Below, piece by piece: positions 33,446 through 35,118 of a DNA stretch of 35,118 nt. The notes under the pieces are model-generated. The model did not search any database. It saw nothing but the letters and a program-made list of their open reading frames with translations, and had not been told where the DNA came from. Position numbers and translations under genes: made by a program. Each line of letters begins with the position of its first letter. The stretch's first letter is position 1. Source of the DNA: Leptolyngbya sp. FACHB-321 (lineage in GTDB: Bacteria; Cyanobacteriota; Cyanobacteriia; Leptolyngbyales; Leptolyngbyaceae); the NCBI RefSeq assembly GCF_014695975.1, contig NZ_JACJPI010000053.1, forward strand, positions 1 to 35,118, written 5' to 3'.

Positions 33446-34035
33446 TTTGTGGTCATGATTAGACCGCTTTAGTCAAAGCTGATAGTGCAGGTGTCGCTCG
33501 CAGTGGCTTCTCATAAGTAAAAAGCTCGACTTGTGATCGGCGATCGCCTGCTGCTATGAGGCTATCTCGACTAGGAAGACAAGGATTCACCAGGATCGGA
33601 CCGCGATCGCCACATGAAAGAAGAGTCATTGGTGGTCGTACCGAAACCGCTTTTGAGGGGTGTACTAGTGTTCTTGGACTAACCTTGGACTAATTTGAAG
33701 CAAAAGTGGGTAGTACAGAGGCGCTTTTTGCTCCTTTGCAGCGGCTGAAACCCTTATTCCACGTTGCACCGTTGCTCCGGGGTGCAACTAACCAACAAAA
33801 CTAGCCTTACGTTAAGCCGGACGATGAAAGCCAGACGCAGCAGAACTGTAGCATCCCTAGGCTCAACTTTCGCACGGAGCGCGGCTCTACCCCTGAGTGC
33901 GACCATGACCGGTGCTGCCTGGTCCAAACGGCGGGTTGAGTCTGACCGGCCAGCACCACTCAAGCCTGAGCAGACAGAGGGGGCACAATCTGCCAAGCTA
34001 GGGTCTTGGCGCTCACAAGATAAAGCAACAAAGCG
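33446..34035. other. gene-poor stretch with a hairpin and a tandem 11-bp repeat
   Basis: Two structures are visible: a tandem near-repeat CTTGGACTAA, CTTGGACTAA at about 33673-33694, and a perfect hairpin GTTGCACC (33763-33770) / GGTGCAAC (33781-33788). An open plus-strand frame at 33824-34042 overlaps the start of the next gene and could be translated in coupling with it, but its Ser/Arg/Ala-rich composition looks like chance. Confidence 0.4.
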
Positions 34036-34860
34036 ATGCTGACCCACACCCCTTTTACGGCTGAGACTCGCCGGCAATACCTGCAGAAATGCTTCGCAGT
34101 TATGGAGTGGCTCCACGACTTTGAATGGCGCCGCCCAATTTACTTCCGTCAACCAAATTTTAGAGAGCGACTGAGACAGCAAACTGCTTATAGGGAGCAG
34201 TTGCCGGCCTTACGCGACGAGTACCGCGCTGGCGTCCCGATGCTGCCACTGTCGCGGTGCCCCTACTGCCAGACCCTTAACTATTTGTCTTTTGATCACT
34301 ACGGGCTCGATGGCTTGTGGTGGCGTTCGGATGAACGCTGGCGTAATGGAGCGCAGCAGCAGTTGTGCCCACACTTCTGGACCCTTTCCGGTGCCGTCAA
34401 GTTGGCAGAGGCTGTGGCTATAGTCCCCTTCCGCTCGGCGCCTGGACCAGAAGTACCCTTTGTGGTGCCCTCGGCACTACGGGAGCATCCCCTCCAGGTC
34501 GTCATCTCTCAGATCCAAGTCGGTGCCCACACTGCTTACCCGATTGCTTACTTTAGTGAAACCAAACCACTCACACTCGCAAATCCCTTCCCGGAGTGGT
34601 CGACTGAATGGGCGGTTTGGGTCCAGGAGCACAATCGCTATGAATGGGCTAGAGCGCCTTATCTTCTGTTTAAGGAGCAGGCTGATTTTGACCTGGCGCC
34701 CTGGATGGCGCAAGGACGCGTGGCGTGGATTGCACCGGGTGACCCATCCTTCACGCTGCAACAGCAAGTCCAAACGTGTCCGTATCTAGACTTGCCTGGG
34801 GATCAAGAATTCGTTCTCATTACTAACGGTATAGTCTCATCGATCAACCAGAAGCTCTAA
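34036..34860 (+). CDS. hypothetical protein with CPYC motif, 274 aa
   Basis: The protein begins MLTHTPFTAETRRQYLQKC and has a well-formed domain with SRCPYCQTLNYLSFDHYGLD, followed by QLCPHFWTLSGAV, suggesting a zinc site or a redox pair formed by CPYC with a later Cys/His. Trp-rich segments (LDGLWWRSDERW, WSTEWAVWVQEHNRY) are notable. There is no signal or membrane segment. The ribosome site at ATG 34036 is weak. I do not recognise the family; many proteins with this sort of composition serve as immunity or adaptor proteins, but that is not evidence for it here. Confidence 0.65.
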   Translation: MLTHTPFTAETRRQYLQKCFAVMEWLHDFEWRRPIYFRQPNFRERLRQQTAYREQLPALRDEYRAGVPMLPLSRCPYCQTLNYLSFDHYGLDGLWWRSDERWRNGAQQQLCPHFWTLSGAVKLAEAVAIVPFRSAPGPEVPFVVPSALREHPLQVVISQIQVGAHTAYPIAYFSETKPLTLANPFPEWSTEWAVWVQEHNRYEWARAPYLLFKEQADFDLAPWMAQGRVAWIAPGDPSFTLQQQVQTCPYLDLPGDQEFVLITNGIVSSINQKL

Positions 34861-34883
34861 AAGCGGTCTGCCGCTTGACTTTT
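34861..34883 (+). terminator. weak terminator-like hairpin after the CPYC gene
   Basis: AAGCGG (34861-34866) pairs with CCGCTT (34871-34876) over a 4-base loop, then GACTTTT. It begins directly after the stop codon of the preceding gene. The T run is short and interrupted. Confidence 0.5.
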
Positions 34884-35118
34884 ACAGCGTCCTCGCCCCA
34901 ACCCATGCCAACTTGGCATGCCTCCTTTGAGAGACAGTGCCACAGCTGACTTGGCGATCGCCATCCACTACGCCCAACCCGACACACGCATGCGAGTGGT
35001 TGCTAAACCCGCAACTAACCAACGATAGAAGCAGCATCCTAGCTTAGGCATCGGCGCTAACAGGAACGAGAGCATCGGAGTTGTAGACTATAACTGAACG
35101 GTGATTGAGTCCAGTTTT
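34884..35118. other. window end, possible 36-codon ORF
   Basis: The one notable frame is 34918-35028 (+), which reads MPPLRDSATADLAIAIHYAQ and ends VVAKPATNQR; it contains a HIP1 site and has no ribosome site. It may be a gene relic. Nothing else is recognised up to the end of the window. Confidence 0.3.

Noticed and set aside
33754-34182. 142-codon minus-strand frame
   Set aside because: It overlaps the start of the better-supported CPYC gene, has no ribosome site and has the composition of a shadow frame.
1-35118. CRISPR arrays, tRNA or rRNA genes
   Set aside because: No regularly spaced direct repeats and no tRNA T-arm or rRNA signatures were seen on either strand.

Overview
The window reads as accessory DNA from a cyanobacterium. 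The HIP1 octamer GCGATCGC recurs throughout, the first gene is the end of a DevA-type ABC ATPase, and most protein families look cyanobacterial. A parA/parB-like pair, many small hypothetical genes, a phage-terminase-like remnant and dense insertion sequences suggest a plasmid or a plasmid-derived chromosomal island. I see no rRNA, tRNA, CRISPR array or recognisable replication initiator.

Layout. 1-2407: end of an ABC exporter ATPase, a 218-bp MITE-like element, and an FAD oxidoreductase with a C-terminal Rieske domain. 2894-9337: minus-strand genes for a nucleotidyltransferase-fold protein, a PD-(D/E)XK-like protein, several small unknowns (two with coupled overlap) and a PPP-family phosphatase, interrupted by a tnpB insertion sequence (7067-8278) and an orphan copy of its right end (8406-8446). 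9341-11431: an IS605-type element with intact tnpB and a tnpA ruined by three in-frame stops, one at the catalytic tyrosine codon. 12343-14532: a plus-strand, AT-richer segment with two small genes and an OLD-type ATPase/TOPRIM protein. 14790-19644: an alpha/beta-hydrolase-like gene, unknown genes and an exported protein behind a perfect inverted repeat.

19745-23164: an apparently intact IscB nuclease with a candidate omega RNA upstream, then a third tnpB-like gene split by one amber codon and overlapped by a 47-codon ORF. With the two earlier tnpB genes this makes four genes of the OMEGA nuclease families in about 16 kb. 23258-28564: a decayed gene, a HEPN-motif protein, a terminase-like fragment, and a partition-like operon whose ParA carries an N-terminal PD-(D/E)XK-like domain and whose partner has a duplicated C-terminal module; a broken small gene lies upstream. 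29200-31940: a chromosomal-style module in which a MocR regulator faces a GNAT acetyltransferase and a PNPOx-fold flavoprotein across a perfect 9-bp inverted repeat. 31941-35118: two more copies of the roughly 217-bp MITE-like family, a Glu/Gly-repeat lipoprotein, and a CxxC protein.

The most interesting points are the nuclease-ParA fusion operon, the group of RNA-guided nuclease genes with a possible stand-alone guide-RNA end, and the three-copy MITE-like family. All calls come from reading the sequence; no database search was possible.
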